A stretch of DNA of 64,000 bases from Geobacillus genomosp. 3 (GTDB lineage Bacteria > Bacillota > Bacilli > Bacillales > Anoxybacillaceae): NCBI RefSeq assembly GCF_000445995.2, contig NC_022080.4, forward strand, positions 1,364,001 to 1,428,000. The letters are read 5' to 3'. Shown here one piece after another: positions 15,304 through 24,686 of this stretch (position 1 is its first letter; each line of letters begins with the position of its first letter). Under the pieces are notes generated by a model that searched no databases, was not told where the DNA came from, and was given only the letters and a program-made list of their open reading frames with translations. Made by a program: the position numbers and the translations under genes.

Positions 15304-15317
15304 TGTAAACGTTTCCC
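15304..15317 (+). promoter_or_regulatory. cre site (CcpA) downstream of importer promoter
   Basis: TGTAAACGTTTCCC differs from the cre consensus only at the last position. It lies about 70 bases after the -10 box and 80 before the start codon, a position typical of roadblock repression by CcpA. Confidence 0.6.
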
Positions 15318-15396
15318 TTTTCTCGTACAGGAAAGGCAGCGCTTCGATCTTGATGAAAGCGACGAGCGATCAACTGATTATAAAGGGGTGAGTGCA

Positions 15397-16749
15397 TTGC
15401 AAACGATCAATCTTGAACAAATCATTCATGCAAGCAAATTTAACCGTTTTCATTTTGGGTTAGTGGCATTATGTTTTCTCATTATTTTGTTTGACGGCTA
15501 TGACTTAGTCGTTTACGGGACAGTAGTCCCCGTGTTGATTGAAGAGTGGGGATTAAGCTCTGTCGAAGCGGGGACGATCGGCAGTTACGGATTATTCGGG
15601 ATGGTGTTCGGGGCAATTTTGTTAGGGATGATGGCTGACCGGTACGGGAGGAAGCCCGCTATTATTCTTTCCTTATTCTTATTCAGCTTTTTTACGATGC
15701 TTTGCGGGTTTGCAGATAATCCAACGACTTTTTCGATTTATCGTTTCCTTGCCGGTTTGGGGCTTGGCGGCATTATGCCGAACATTACCGCGTTGTTGAC
15801 CGACTACGCACCGAAACGGTTAAGAAGTTTACTGGTGACGATCGTATTATGCGGCTACTCGGTCGGCGGCATGTTGGCGCCGGTGTTTGGCATGACGCTC
15901 ATGCCAATATTCGGCTGGGAAGCAGTGTTTTGGGTTGCTGGTTTTGGACTTTTATTTATCCCGTTCGTCTACAAGTATGCTCCAGAAACGGTAGTGCGCC
16001 TTCTGCAAACGGGAAACAAACAAGAAATTGTTCGCATAATGGCCAAAGTAAATCCGGAAGTGCCGTTGTCGGAGAAAGACGAATTTACGACAGACCGCCA
16101 GGAACGGGCGAAAGTGCCGGTTGTGGAGCTGTTTAAGGAAAAGCGGGCATTAAGCACGGTCTTATTTTGGACAACGTATTTCATGAGCTTGTTGATGGTA
16201 TACGGGTTGAACACATGGCTGCCGAATTTAATGATGAAAGCCGGGTACGGCTTGAATTCCAGCTTGGCCTTTTTGATGATTTTGCAAGGCGGATCGATTG
16301 TTGGGGCGATCGTTGTCGCGCGCTTAAGCAGCAAATACGATTTGAAAAAAATGCTTTCCTTTTTATATGCCATCGGCGCCGTAGCGATGACACTGTTAGG
16401 ATTTGGAGGGGATATGCTATACATTTATGCGCTCGTAGCGGTAGCCGGGGCAAGCTCTGTCGGGGCGCAGCATTTGATCCAAGCATACGTTTCCCAATAC
16501 TACCCGCCTTCTGTCCGTTCAACGGCGCTTGGCACGGCATCGGGAATGGGGCGGTTTGGCGGAATGTTTGGGCCGATGGTTGGCGGATGGCTGCTGTCGA
16601 TGGCGCTTCCTACCCCGATGAATTTTCTTGCTTTCGCCATCCCGGGAATTGTTGCGGCCACTGCGCTGGCAATCGTGCCGGCCAAACGGGCGTACTATAG
16701 CAGTAGTGAAGTTGTTGGCAATAAAGAACGGTTAAGGGAAAATGCCTAG
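15397..16749 (+). CDS. Aromatic acid:H+ symporter (MFS, AAHS family)
   Basis: 450 aa with 12 membrane helices. The first helix has LFDGYDLVVYGTVVP, the D-G-x-D signature of the aromatic acid:H+ symporters (PcaK, BenK and MhbT types), and the loop 2-3 motif is GMMADRYGRKPAII. The substrate is probably 3-hydroxybenzoate or gentisate, by synteny. TTG 15397 is eight bases after AAAGGGG; the GTG at 15388 would leave no spacing. The 339-base leader before it holds the terminator of the upstream gene, the promoter, the operator and a cre site, with no further gene. Confidence 0.85.
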   Translation: MQTINLEQIIHASKFNRFHFGLVALCFLIILFDGYDLVVYGTVVPVLIEEWGLSSVEAGTIGSYGLFGMVFGAILLGMMADRYGRKPAIILSLFLFSFFTMLCGFADNPTTFSIYRFLAGLGLGGIMPNITALLTDYAPKRLRSLLVTIVLCGYSVGGMLAPVFGMTLMPIFGWEAVFWVAGFGLLFIPFVYKYAPETVVRLLQTGNKQEIVRIMAKVNPEVPLSEKDEFTTDRQERAKVPVVELFKEKRALSTVLFWTTYFMSLLMVYGLNTWLPNLMMKAGYGLNSSLAFLMILQGGSIVGAIVVARLSSKYDLKKMLSFLYAIGAVAMTLLGFGGDMLYIYALVAVAGASSVGAQHLIQAYVSQYYPPSVRSTALGTASGMGRFGGMFGPMVGGWLLSMALPTPMNFLAFAIPGIVAATALAIVPAKRAYYSSSEVVGNKERLRENA

Positions 16750-16837
16750 TCTTTGTGATCACATATTGGCCGCAAATGGTGCTATGGATCCCCAATGCTT
16801 TAAAATAATGGGGAGGATGGCGCAAAAGTCAACAAAA

Positions 16838-16882
16838 AAGCTGTACAGCGGAGCGTGTGTAACGCTCCGTTTTGTACAGCTT
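16838..16882. terminator. Bidirectional terminator
   Basis: AAGCTGTACA with inner CGGAGCG pairs with CGCTCCG and TGTACAGCTT, giving a long stem between the convergent importer and siderophore-binding genes. A-rich and T-rich flanks serve both strands. Confidence 0.85.
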
Positions 16883-16893
16883 CATTTTTGGCA

Positions 16894-17871
16894 TTATTGT
16901 TCTTGCAGAAAATATTTTTCAATATCATCCAACATCAAGTGGGCTGCGAGCACACCGCCAGCCGTGTTCCAAATCGTGTCGCTCACTTTGTACACTTTGC
17001 CTTGTTTCGCGACGTTTAAGTTTTGGAAGAGCGGGTCGTTGATCCATTCTTTCTCAAGTTCGCTTGCTTTGCCGTCCCCGGTTTCATATGTAAAGTAGAA
17101 CAAGATGTCGCCGTCCATGGCCGGGATGCGTTCTTTCGTCACGCCGGTTTCCGCAAAGTCGTTCACGTTTTGCGATTCCGGGCGGGCGAAGCCGAGTTGG
17201 TCTAAAATGACGCCGGAGAACGAGTCTTTATGATAAATGCGGACGTCGCCGGCCATAAAGCGGACGATCGAGACTTTCATGTTTAACTTGTCGCCGAGTT
17301 TCGCTTTTAAGTCTTCAATGCGCTTGTCGTATTCAGCGATGACTTGCTTTCCTTTCTCTTCTTGGTTGACCGCTTTTGCATAAAGCATAAAGTTGTCTTT
17401 CCAATTGCCGCGAAGCGTTTCGGCAAACACAGTCGGAGCAATTTGTTTCAGTTGCTCGTAAATTTTTTCATGGCGCAATTTGTTGCCGATGATCAAATCC
17501 GGTTTCAAGGCGGCGATCGCTTCCACGTTTGGCTCCGATTCGAGACCGAGCTCTTTGACGCCGTCCATTTGATCTTTAATGTGGTCGTACCACGGATCGC
17601 CCGTCCACGACTTGACAGCGCCGACCGGTTTCACGCCTAATGCAAGCAGCGCTTCTGTTCCTTCGTTCGTTAAAATGACGACCCGTTTAGGCGTTCCTTT
17701 GATTTCGGTCGTGCCCATGGCGTGCTCAACCGTATAGCTTTCTTCCGCTTTCGGTTCCTTGTCTTCCGCCGGCTCGGCCGTCTCTTCCTGTTTTCCGCCG
17801 CAGCCCGCGAGAAGCAGGAGAGAAAGAATGAAGGCGGAAAGCAGAGTAAGATGCTTCAATTTCACAGTCAA
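16894..17871 (-). CDS. Iron-siderophore ABC transporter, substrate-binding lipoprotein
   Basis: 325 aa. Signal peptide with lipobox LLLLAGCGGK (Cys ~24), then the Fe/B12 periplasmic-binding fold: GTPKRVVILTNEGTEALLALGVKPVGAVK, PDLIIGNKLRH and the long backbone helix near residue 180. The Fe3+-dicitrate/hydroxamate type is likely (FecB/YfiY group). ATG 17871 faces away from the permease operon across a 194-base region with Fur-like boxes, so the two units are co-regulated by iron. It delivers ferric siderophore to the permeases encoded by the next two genes. Confidence 0.85.
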   Translation of the reverse strand: MTVKLKHLTLLSAFILSLLLLAGCGGKQEETAEPAEDKEPKAEESYTVEHAMGTTEIKGTPKRVVILTNEGTEALLALGVKPVGAVKSWTGDPWYDHIKDQMDGVKELGLESEPNVEAIAALKPDLIIGNKLRHEKIYEQLKQIAPTVFAETLRGNWKDNFMLYAKAVNQEEKGKQVIAEYDKRIEDLKAKLGDKLNMKVSIVRFMAGDVRIYHKDSFSGVILDQLGFARPESQNVNDFAETGVTKERIPAMDGDILFYFTYETGDGKASELEKEWINDPLFQNLNVAKQGKVYKVSDTIWNTAGGVLAAHLMLDDIEKYFLQEQ

Positions 17872-17886
17872 ATCCCCCTTTGATAT

Positions 17887-18014
17887 TGATAATGAGTTTC
17901 ATTTACGCTAATATAATAAATAACAGTGATAATCACTGTCAATAGAAAATGAAAAAAATGATGGGAACGTCATGAAAAAATCATAAAAAATGTTGACGAT
18001 GAGAGTCATTATCA
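17887..18014. promoter_or_regulatory. Fur-like boxes in the divergent iron-uptake promoter region
   Basis: Three elements: TGATAATGAGTTTCA (17887-17901, 13/15 to the TGATAATNATTATCA 7-1-7 box), the symmetric CAGTGATAATCACTG (17924-17938), and TGAGAGTCATTATCA (18000-18014, 13/15). The outer two sit near each divergent gene. A TATAAT at 18035-18040 precedes the permease gene. Confidence 0.7.
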
Positions 18015-18065
18015 AATAGACTTAACGATAGATATATAATTAATGAAGCAAGGGAGATCGCGGGA

Positions 18066-19067
18066 ATGTTCGCAACAAACCGTCAAAAAACGTTTGGCCT
18101 CATCGGGCTGTTTATCTTGCTTCTTGCGGCCATGTGGATGAGCATTGTGTACGGATATACCGATACGAACTGGCGGCAGGCAGTGGCAGCGCTTATTGAC
18201 AATAACGGCTCGAACACCCATTTGGTTGTAGCGACAGTCCGTCTGCCGCGGGCGCTTATTGCTGCGGCGGTCGGGGCGAGCTTGGCGATGGCGGGGGCGC
18301 TCATGCAAGCGCTGACGCGAAACCCGCTCGCTTCACCGGGTATTTTCGGTATCAACGCCGGGGCCGGCTTTTTCATTGTCATTGTCGTGACGTTTTTTTC
18401 TGTTTCTTCCTTGCAGATGTTGTCATGGGTCGCATTTATTGGCGCAGCAGTAGCGGCGGCGATCGTGTTTGTGATCAGCGCCGCGGGGCAAGACGGGTTA
18501 ACGCCGCTGAAGATGACGCTTGCCGGTACGGCGGTCGCTGCCTTGTTCGCTTCGCTGACGCAAGGGATGCTGGCGATCAATGAAAAAGCGCTCGAAGAAG
18601 TGCTCTTTTGGCTGGCCGGATCGGTCGCCGGCCGGAATCTGGAGCTGTTGGCAGTCGTCTTTCCGTATTTGGCCGCCGCCTGGCTCGGGGCCTTGTTGTT
18701 GGCGCGGCATGTCAATATTTTAATGATGGGGGACGATGTAGCGAAAGGGCTCGGGCAGCGGACGAACTTGATCAAGGCTGCCGCCGCTCTGTTAGTCGTG
18801 CTGTTGGCTGGCGGATCGGTCGCCGTCGCCGGCCCGATCGGGTTTATCGGCATGATGGTGCCACATGTGGCGCGGGCGCTGGCCGGCATTGACCATCGTT
18901 GGCTCCTTCCATACTGCGCCTTGCTTGGCGGGATTTTGCTTTTGGCGGCTGATATTGGGGCGCGCTACATACTCATGCCGCGTGAAGTGCCGGTCGGCAT
19001 CGTCACCGCGTTGATCGGTGTTCCGTTTTTCATCTACATTGCCCGCAGGGGGATGGCAGCAAAATGA
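18066..19067 (+). CDS. Iron-siderophore ABC transporter permease (FecCD family)
   Basis: 333 aa with 9-10 membrane helices, the normal size of a FecCD/BtuC permease. Landmarks are VRLPRALIAAAVGASLAMAGALMQALTRNPLASPGIFGINAGAGF near the N-terminus and GPIGFIGMMVPHVARALAGIDHR, the coupling-helix region that contacts the ATPase, near residue 260. ATG 18066 follows AGGGAGATCGCGGGA. Its stop overlaps the next permease start by 4 bases (ATGA). Confidence 0.9.
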   Translation: MFATNRQKTFGLIGLFILLLAAMWMSIVYGYTDTNWRQAVAALIDNNGSNTHLVVATVRLPRALIAAAVGASLAMAGALMQALTRNPLASPGIFGINAGAGFFIVIVVTFFSVSSLQMLSWVAFIGAAVAAAIVFVISAAGQDGLTPLKMTLAGTAVAALFASLTQGMLAINEKALEEVLFWLAGSVAGRNLELLAVVFPYLAAAWLGALLLARHVNILMMGDDVAKGLGQRTNLIKAAAALLVVLLAGGSVAVAGPIGFIGMMVPHVARALAGIDHRWLLPYCALLGGILLLAADIGARYILMPREVPVGIVTALIGVPFFIYIARRGMAAK

Positions 19068-20116
19068 AAAAATACGTCACGGTCCGAATGGGAAAACATG
19101 TCTCGTTTTTCTATGACAAAAAAGCTGCCGCCGTGATGGCCGCGCTCGGGGCGGTGGCGGTTTTGCTTTTTCTTGTCAGCGTCGGCAGCGGGGAGATGCG
19201 CATTTCGCCGTTCGAAGCGGCCGCAGCGCTGCTCGGATATGGGGAAGAGATCCACCAAACGGTCATTTTGACGTTCCGCCTGCCGCGTGTGCTTGTCGCT
19301 TGGTTGGCTGGAATGGCGCTTGCGGCCGCCGGTGCGATTTTGCAAGGGATGGTGCGCAATCCGCTCGCTTCGCCGGATGTGCTCGGCATCACCGGTGGGG
19401 CAGCGGCCGCGGTCGTCGCCTTTTTGGCACTGTTTAGCGACGAAAACAACTCCCTCACCGTCAGCATCCACTGGCTGCCGCTCGCAGCCTTTCTTGGCGC
19501 CAATGCCGCTGCGTGGCTCGTGTATTGGCTCGCGTGGAAAAACGGTCTCGCCCCGCTTCGGCTTGTGCTGGTCGGCATCGGCATTTCCGCGCTCATGCAG
19601 GCGGTGACGACGCTGCTTATGATCGTCGGGCCGATTTACCGGGCGAGCCAGGCAAACGTTTGGATCACCGGCAGCGTATATGGGGCATCTTGGCAGCACG
19701 TTTCGTTCATGGCGCCATCGGTCATTGGACTGCTTCTTATGGCCGTGCTTGTGTCCCGGCACGTCAATGTGCAAGAGTTGGGCGACGAACTGGCGGTTGG
19801 ACTTGGCAGCGCGGTCGAACGGCAACGGCTCGGGCTTGTGTTGCTCAGTACAGCGCTCACCGGTGGGGCGGTGGCGTTTGCCGGCGGCATCGGGTTTGTC
19901 GGGCTGATGGCACCGCATATGGCGCGTCGGCTTGTCGGTTCGGCGTTTGGCGCGCTGCTTCCGACGGCGGCGCTGTTAGGCGGCGTGTTAGTCATGGGAG
20001 CGGATTTGGCCGGGCGAATGCTTTTGGCGCCGACGGAAATCCCGGCCGGCGTGTTTACGGCCGCACTCGGTGCGCCATATTTTATTTATTTATTGTACCA
20101 AACTCGGAAACCATAA
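19064..20116 (+). CDS. Iron-siderophore ABC transporter permease (FecCD family), second subunit
   Basis: 350 aa, the second half of a heterodimeric permease. It has LTFRLPRVLVAWLAGMALAAAGAILQGMVRNPLASPDVLGITGGAAA and GGIGFVGLMAPHMARRLVG, the coupling helix. Membrane segments match those of its partner, including the conserved last helix after LLAPTEIPAGVFTAALGAPYFIYLL. It starts inside the end of the preceding gene, and the ATPase gene follows within 20 bases. Confidence 0.9.
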   Translation: MKKYVTVRMGKHVSFFYDKKAAAVMAALGAVAVLLFLVSVGSGEMRISPFEAAAALLGYGEEIHQTVILTFRLPRVLVAWLAGMALAAAGAILQGMVRNPLASPDVLGITGGAAAAVVAFLALFSDENNSLTVSIHWLPLAAFLGANAAAWLVYWLAWKNGLAPLRLVLVGIGISALMQAVTTLLMIVGPIYRASQANVWITGSVYGASWQHVSFMAPSVIGLLLMAVLVSRHVNVQELGDELAVGLGSAVERQRLGLVLLSTALTGGAVAFAGGIGFVGLMAPHMARRLVGSAFGALLPTAALLGGVLVMGADLAGRMLLAPTEIPAGVFTAALGAPYFIYLLYQTRKP

Positions 20117-20134
20117 ATGAAGGAGGGGGCAAGC

Positions 20135-20947
20135 ATGCACGCGCTGCAGGCGAAAGAATTGACATTGTCGTACGGGGATGCGCTCATTATCGATCGGTTG
20201 AACTTGACGATTCCAAAAGGGAAAATCACGGTGTTCATCGGCGCGAACGGCTGCGGCAAGTCGACGCTCTTGCGCGCCTTGGCCCGGTTGTTAAAGCCGA
20301 CAGGCGGAGCTGTATTGCTTGATGGGAAAGAAATCGCCAAACAATCGACAAAAGACATTGCCCGCCGGCTGGCCATTTTGCCGCAGTCGCCTGTGGCTCC
20401 GGAAGGATTGACGGTTCTTCAGCTCGTCAAGCAAGGGCGTTACCCGTACCAAACGTGGCTCAGGCAATGGAGCGACGAAGATGAGCGCGCCGTTGCACGC
20501 GCCTTGGCGGCCACCGGGCTTACCGAACTCGCCGAGCGGCCCGTTGACTCGCTGTCCGGCGGTCAGCGCCAGCGCGCGTGGATTGCCATGACGCTGGCGC
20601 AAGAAACAAACATCATCTTGCTTGATGAGCCGACAACCTACTTGGATCTCGCGCATCAAATCGATATTTTGGATTTGTTGTTTGAGTTGAACGAAACAGA
20701 ACGGCGAACGATCGTTATGGTGTTGCATGACATCAATTTGGCATGCCGCTATGCGCATCATCTCGTCGCCATTCGTGACAAAACGGTGTACGCCGAAGGG
20801 AAACCGGAGGATGTCATTTCCTGCCAGCTCGTGAAAGATGTGTTTCAGATGGACTGCCAAATTACGTACGACCCGCTCTTTGGCACCCCGCTTTGCATCC
20901 CGTATGGAAAAGGGCGGCGCATCCTACAGAAAGAAGGCGTATCGTGA
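20135..20947 (+). CDS. Iron-siderophore ABC transporter ATPase (FecE/FhuC type)
   Basis: 270 aa. ATG 20135 follows AGGAGGGGGCAAGC; the in-frame ATG at 20117 lies before that ribosome binding site. Walker [11 protein letters not shown]-loop ILPQSP, signature [13 protein letters not shown], Walker [13 protein letters not shown] and the switch His in [11 protein letters not shown] are all intact. It powers ferric-siderophore uptake with the two FecCD permeases. The stop TGA shares its last base with the ATG of the FhuF-like gene (TGATG). Confidence 0.92.
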   Translation: MHALQAKELTLSYGDALIIDRLNLTIPKGKITVFIGANGCGKSTLLRALARLLKPTGGAVLLDGKEIAKQSTKDIARRLAILPQSPVAPEGLTVLQLVKQGRYPYQTWLRQWSDEDERAVARALAATGLTELAERPVDSLSGGQRQRAWIAMTLAQETNIILLDEPTTYLDLAHQIDILDLLFELNETERRTIVMVLHDINLACRYAHHLVAIRDKTVYAEGKPEDVISCQLVKDVFQMDCQITYDPLFGTPLCIPYGKGRRILQKEGVS

Positions 20948-21684
20948 TGAGGTTAAGCGAAGAGGAAATGAAAGCGTTGGAAACGTACCGTTTCTCAAGC
21001 GAGACCACCAATGTCTTGTCATCGATGTTGTTGGATCGGCTGCTGAACGATAACGAACAGCTCGTGAAGTATGTCGCACACGTCCGTACCGAGATGGGGG
21101 CGGCGAACGACGCGGTTGCCGCTTCCATGCTTATCAAACGGTTAAGCTTTTTGGCGCCGATGGCTTTATACGCCATGTCGGTATGGAACAAACGATTGAT
21201 CCTTGACCCTGAACGTATTTGGCTGGATACGGACAACCAAGGGGAGATGTGGATGCCGCGCTTTCGCTTGGAGCCGCCGGAAGCGGAAGTATGCGGCATC
21301 GAGCGCAGCCGTTGGCGCGAGCAAGCCGTTCGCGACGTATTCGCCGGTTTGTTTGCCCCGCTTATCGTCCGGTTGCGGCGCCTGACGCGCATCTCGCCGC
21401 TTATTTTATGGGAAAATATTGCTATTTATGTATATTGGGTGTATGAACGTTGGTTCGAGGATGAGGCGCTTGCCCCGATCACTGACCGGCTGCGGGATGA
21501 TTTCCGCTTTCTCATTCATGAAGCCGACGGCCGCCTGTTCGGTCAAAAAGACAATCCGCTCCGCCGCTTTTGGAAAGGCGCGAGCGGCATGCAGCGGACA
21601 ACGTGCTGCCTGTATGTGCAAACAAAAGGGGGAACGTGTTGCCAAACGTGTCCGCTCAAAGCCCGTCAGCGGCAAACCGGGTGA
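20947..21684 (+). CDS. FhuF-like ferric siderophore reductase
   Basis: 245 aa, coupled to the ATPase gene by the shared TGATG. The C-terminal cluster TTCCLYVQTKGGTCCQTCP (about residues 218-236) is the unusual [2Fe-2S] site of the FhuF family. The preceding helical part (ISPLILWENIAIYVYWVYERW, RDDFRFLIHEADGRLFGQKDNPLRRFW) is the IucA/IucC-like FhuF domain. The protein should reduce ferric iron in an imported hydroxamate or citrate-hydroxamate siderophore, releasing Fe(II) in the cytoplasm. Its place in the operon supports a siderophore that needs reduction rather than esterase cleavage. Confidence 0.85.
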   Translation: MRLSEEEMKALETYRFSSETTNVLSSMLLDRLLNDNEQLVKYVAHVRTEMGAANDAVAASMLIKRLSFLAPMALYAMSVWNKRLILDPERIWLDTDNQGEMWMPRFRLEPPEAEVCGIERSRWREQAVRDVFAGLFAPLIVRLRRLTRISPLILWENIAIYVYWVYERWFEDEALAPITDRLRDDFRFLIHEADGRLFGQKDNPLRRFWKGASGMQRTTCCLYVQTKGGTCCQTCPLKARQRQTG

Positions 21685-21817
21685 CCGGAAAGCCACTGGC
21701 GGGCGGTTTCATGTTTTTGACAAAATGTTTGTGAAATTTGTTGATTTTTGCCGGTATTTTCGTAAAAATGGAAGTGAGGATCACGGCATATTTTGATCAA
21801 TGACGAGGTACCATCGC

Positions 21818-23797
21818 ATGGACAAGTATACGGCCTTTTTCCATCACTTCACAGAAGCAGTCGTCATCTTTAACTGGCAAGGTGTCATGATTTATCAAAA
21901 TCCAGCCTTTGACCGTTTGGCGTTAGGCCGGGAAGAAAAGGAGGCGTTGGCGGCCGAAGGGCGGGCGCAAGCCAAACGGATGAAAGAGCGGTTGGCCACC
22001 TTTCAGATTGAATTGCCCGGCGGTTCCTTCGTAGCCGGAATGTCACCGATCATCGATGAACGCGGCCAGGCGGCGGCCATGTTATGCGTCCTTCGCCGCC
22101 AAACAGCGGCGGATGGGCTGCAAGCGCGGCTTGCAGAAGCGGAGCGGCGCCTGCAGCTGATTGTCGAACACTCGAGCGATTATGTATTGATTTTTTCACG
22201 CCACGGCGAGTTGGTGTACATTCCGCCGTCATGGAAACGAAAAACGAATGAGCGCCACCCGATATCGCGCGAAGATGTGCTGGCGTTTGTCCATCCGGAT
22301 GACGCGCCGGTCGTGGCGCAAAAACTGGCTGAGCTATACAGTACATACGAGGTGCAAACCGTAGAATTCCGCAAGCGGGGCGAGCAAGGCGAATGGATTT
22401 GGGTCGAAGCGCAAGGGAAGGCCATTCTTGACGAGGCGGGAGCGTTGGATTGCGTTATTGTGACCGTGAAAAACATCAGCGAGCGAAAACGGTATGAGGA
22501 AAAGCTGCGCCAGCTCGCTTACTTTGATTCACTCACCGGCATCGCCAACCGCAGCTATTTTGAACGGCATATTGATGGGCTGATCACAGGCCGCACACCG
22601 TTTGCCCTTTGTTATTTAGATTTTGACAAGTTTAAATGGATCAATGACCATTTTTCCCATCAGGCCGGCGATTACTTTTTGCGCGAGGCGGTCAAGCGCG
22701 TCCAGCAAGCGCTCCGTCCCGACGACTTTTTCGCCCGCGTCGGCGGCGATGAGTTTGTCTTGCTGTTGCCGAATGTGACGAAAACGGAGATGACCACATT
22801 GGCCGAGCGGCTTGTCAGCTCCTTTCACGAGCCGTTTTATTACGAAAAACAACTCATTCAATCGACGTTATCAGTCGGCATCGCCTTTTTCCCGCAAGAC
22901 AGCGACCGGATTGAGCAAGTGATGAAATACGCCGATCAAGCGTTGTATGAAGTGAAAGAGCGGGGGCGAAACGGCTATGCCTTTTATCGTCCGACCGAGC
23001 ACCGGCAGGCCATCATCGAGCAAGACTTGCCGTTTGCCATTATGCGCGGGCAGTTGTATTTATGCTACCAGCCGAAAGTGCGGCTCGCCAAAGGGCGGAC
23101 GATGGGGGTCGAAGCGTTGCTGCGCTGGCGCCACCCGGTGCTTGGCGACATTCCACCATTCGATTTTATTCCGTTGGCCGAGGAGAGCGGGTTTATTTTT
23201 GAAATTACGCTATGGGTGCTCGAACGGGCGTGCCGCCAAGTGAAAGAATGGGAAAGAAAATTTCCCGGCTTGAAGCTGGCCGTCAATTTGTCGCCGTTTC
23301 TGCTGAATCGTCCCGAACTTGTCGAGCATGTGAAGCGCATTTTGCGCGAGACCGGGCTCGCGCCTGACCGGCTCATTTTGGAAGTGACGGAAAGCGGGTT
23401 GATGGAAAATATTGAGACGGGACGGCACATTTTAATCGAATTGCAGCAGCTCGGCGTGCAGGCGGCGATCGACGACTTTGGCACCGGTTTCTCTTCGCTT
23501 GCGTATATTCGCAATTTGCCGGTGTCGCTGTTGAAAATCGACCGCAGTTTTATCCAAGGTATTGTTGAAAACTCAAAAGATGCGACGATCGTCGATACGA
23601 TCATCCATTTGGCAAAAAGCCTGGATATTGAAGTACTGGCTGAGGGGGTTGAGACCGAGTCGCAAGTCGTCCTTCTTTCACAAATGGCTTGCGATTATGC
23701 GCAAGGGTTTTATTTCAGCCGTTCGCTTGAAGCGGAAAAGCTGCAGCAATGGCTTGAAGAACATAGCCGCACCGCCTGCGGGGAATCGCCGGCGTAG
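21818..23797 (+). CDS. PAS-PAS-GGDEF-EAL cyclic-di-GMP enzyme
   Basis: 659 aa from ATG 21818, nine bases after GAGGT; ATG 21800 has no ribosome binding site. There is no membrane segment. Domains: a short PAS (about 5-60), a full PAS with PAC tail (about 115-225), GGDEF (about 230-390) and EAL (about 400-645). The active site RVGGDEF is intact and the inhibitory I-site RPDD sits exactly five residues before it, so product inhibition is expected. The phosphodiesterase part has [31 protein letters not shown] and EGVE, all catalytic positions. Both activities may therefore exist, switched by the PAS sensors. It is monocistronic. Confidence 0.92.
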   Translation: MDKYTAFFHHFTEAVVIFNWQGVMIYQNPAFDRLALGREEKEALAAEGRAQAKRMKERLATFQIELPGGSFVAGMSPIIDERGQAAAMLCVLRRQTAADGLQARLAEAERRLQLIVEHSSDYVLIFSRHGELVYIPPSWKRKTNERHPISREDVLAFVHPDDAPVVAQKLAELYSTYEVQTVEFRKRGEQGEWIWVEAQGKAILDEAGALDCVIVTVKNISERKRYEEKLRQLAYFDSLTGIANRSYFERHIDGLITGRTPFALCYLDFDKFKWINDHFSHQAGDYFLREAVKRVQQALRPDDFFARVGGDEFVLLLPNVTKTEMTTLAERLVSSFHEPFYYEKQLIQSTLSVGIAFFPQDSDRIEQVMKYADQALYEVKERGRNGYAFYRPTEHRQAIIEQDLPFAIMRGQLYLCYQPKVRLAKGRTMGVEALLRWRHPVLGDIPPFDFIPLAEESGFIFEITLWVLERACRQVKEWERKFPGLKLAVNLSPFLLNRPELVEHVKRILRETGLAPDRLILEVTESGLMENIETGRHILIELQQLGVQAAIDDFGTGFSSLAYIRNLPVSLLKIDRSFIQGIVENSKDATIVDTIIHLAKSLDIEVLAEGVETESQVVLLSQMACDYAQGFYFSRSLEAEKLQQWLEEHSRTACGESPA

Positions 23798-23873
23798 CCG
23801 ATCATTTCCGTTCATTCTTTTCCCCGTTTTGCCGCACACTAACGTTGAGATAGGCAAAGAGGAGGAAAAGAAG

Positions 23874-24173
23874 ATGGAATTTGCGCCAAGAAGTGTCGTG
23901 ATCGAGGAGTTTATTGATACGCTTGAGCCGATGATGGAAGCGTATGACCTTGACCAAGTCGGCATTTTTGAAGAGCATGGTGAAGGCAACCGCTATTACA
24001 TCGGCTATACGATTAACAAAGATGATGAAATGATCGTCGTTCATATGCCGTTTGTCCGCAATGAGCGGGGCGAGGTGGCGCTTGAAAAGCAAGAATGGAC
24101 GGTGCGAAAAGACGGCGATGAGAAAACAGGCTATCGCTCGCTGCAAGAAGCGATGGAGGAAGTCATTCATTAA
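23874..24173 (+). CDS. Small conserved protein (DUF5634-like)
   Basis: 99 aa from ATG 23874, which has GAGGAGGAAAAGAAG before it. It is soluble and acidic, with a beta-sheet pattern [48 protein letters not shown]. This resembles the DUF5634 family of Bacillaceae, whose function is unknown; I am not certain of the number. A longer frame from 23562 overlaps the GGDEF-EAL gene and is not used. It is a single-gene unit closed by a terminator. Confidence 0.6.
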   Translation: MEFAPRSVVIEEFIDTLEPMMEAYDLDQVGIFEEHGEGNRYYIGYTINKDDEMIVVHMPFVRNERGEVALEKQEWTVRKDGDEKTGYRSLQEAMEEVIH

Positions 24174-24177
24174 CGAC

Positions 24178-24200
24178 AAGCGGCCCGGGAGGCCGCTTTT
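24178..24200 (+). terminator. Rho-independent terminator
   Basis: AAGCGGCC-CGGGA-GGCCGCTT followed by a T-run, directly after the stop at 24173. Confidence 0.8.
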
Positions 24201-24224
24201 TGGCTGACGGAGAGGGAGAGAGGC

Positions 24225-24686
24225 ATGATCCGGGAACTTCAACTAGCAGACAAAAAAACAGCCGCCAAGGTGCTTCATTTGCAACGGCGCGCGTATGCCA
24301 TCGAGGCGCAGCTCATCGGGAGCACGGCGCTTCCGCCGCTGCGCGACACGGTCGATGCGCTGCAACAATGCGGCGAGCGCTTTTTCGGCTATTGTCAGGG
24401 CAAACGGCTCGTGGGGGCGATCGCTTATAAGCGGAACGGCCCGACGCTTCGCCTTTGCCGGCTGATGGTCGACCCGGACTGTTTTCGCCAAGGGATCGCC
24501 AGTGCGTTGCTTGCCTTTGTCCTTCAGCAAGAGCCTTCGGCAAGCGGAATGGTTGTAACGACCGGCAGCGGCAACGCGCCCGCCATTCGTTTTTATGAAC
24601 GCCATGGATTTCATGCGATTGAGCACATCGAAACGTCGGAAGGAATTGAACTAACGAAACTTGTGAAAAAGAACTGGAAAATATGA
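24225..24686 (+). CDS. GNAT-family N-acetyltransferase
   Basis: 153 aa, one GNAT domain. The acetyl-CoA pyrophosphate loop is FRQGIASALLAFV (about residues 87-99, Q/R-x-x-G-I/V-A form), and the last strand-helix GNAPAIRFYERHGFHAIE is typical. The acceptor cannot be predicted. ATG 24225 follows GGAGAGGGAGAGAGGC. The TGA stop overlaps an ATG opening a 46-codon frame (24683-24823) that has no recognisable homology; I list it here only as a possible coupled small ORF. Confidence 0.8.
   Translation: MIRELQLADKKTAAKVLHLQRRAYAIEAQLIGSTALPPLRDTVDALQQCGERFFGYCQGKRLVGAIAYKRNGPTLRLCRLMVDPDCFRQGIASALLAFVLQQEPSASGMVVTTGSGNAPAIRFYERHGFHAIEHIETSEGIELTKLVKKNWKI

Noticed and set aside
19034..19918. 294-codon minus-strand frame opposite the second FecCD permease
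   Set aside because: GC-driven antisense shadow with low-complexity Arg/His composition; the plus-strand permease is unmistakable.
23562..23873. Longer start for the DUF5634-like gene
   Set aside because: The extension overlaps the GGDEF-EAL gene, while ATG 23874 has a strong ribosome binding site and matches the conserved protein start.
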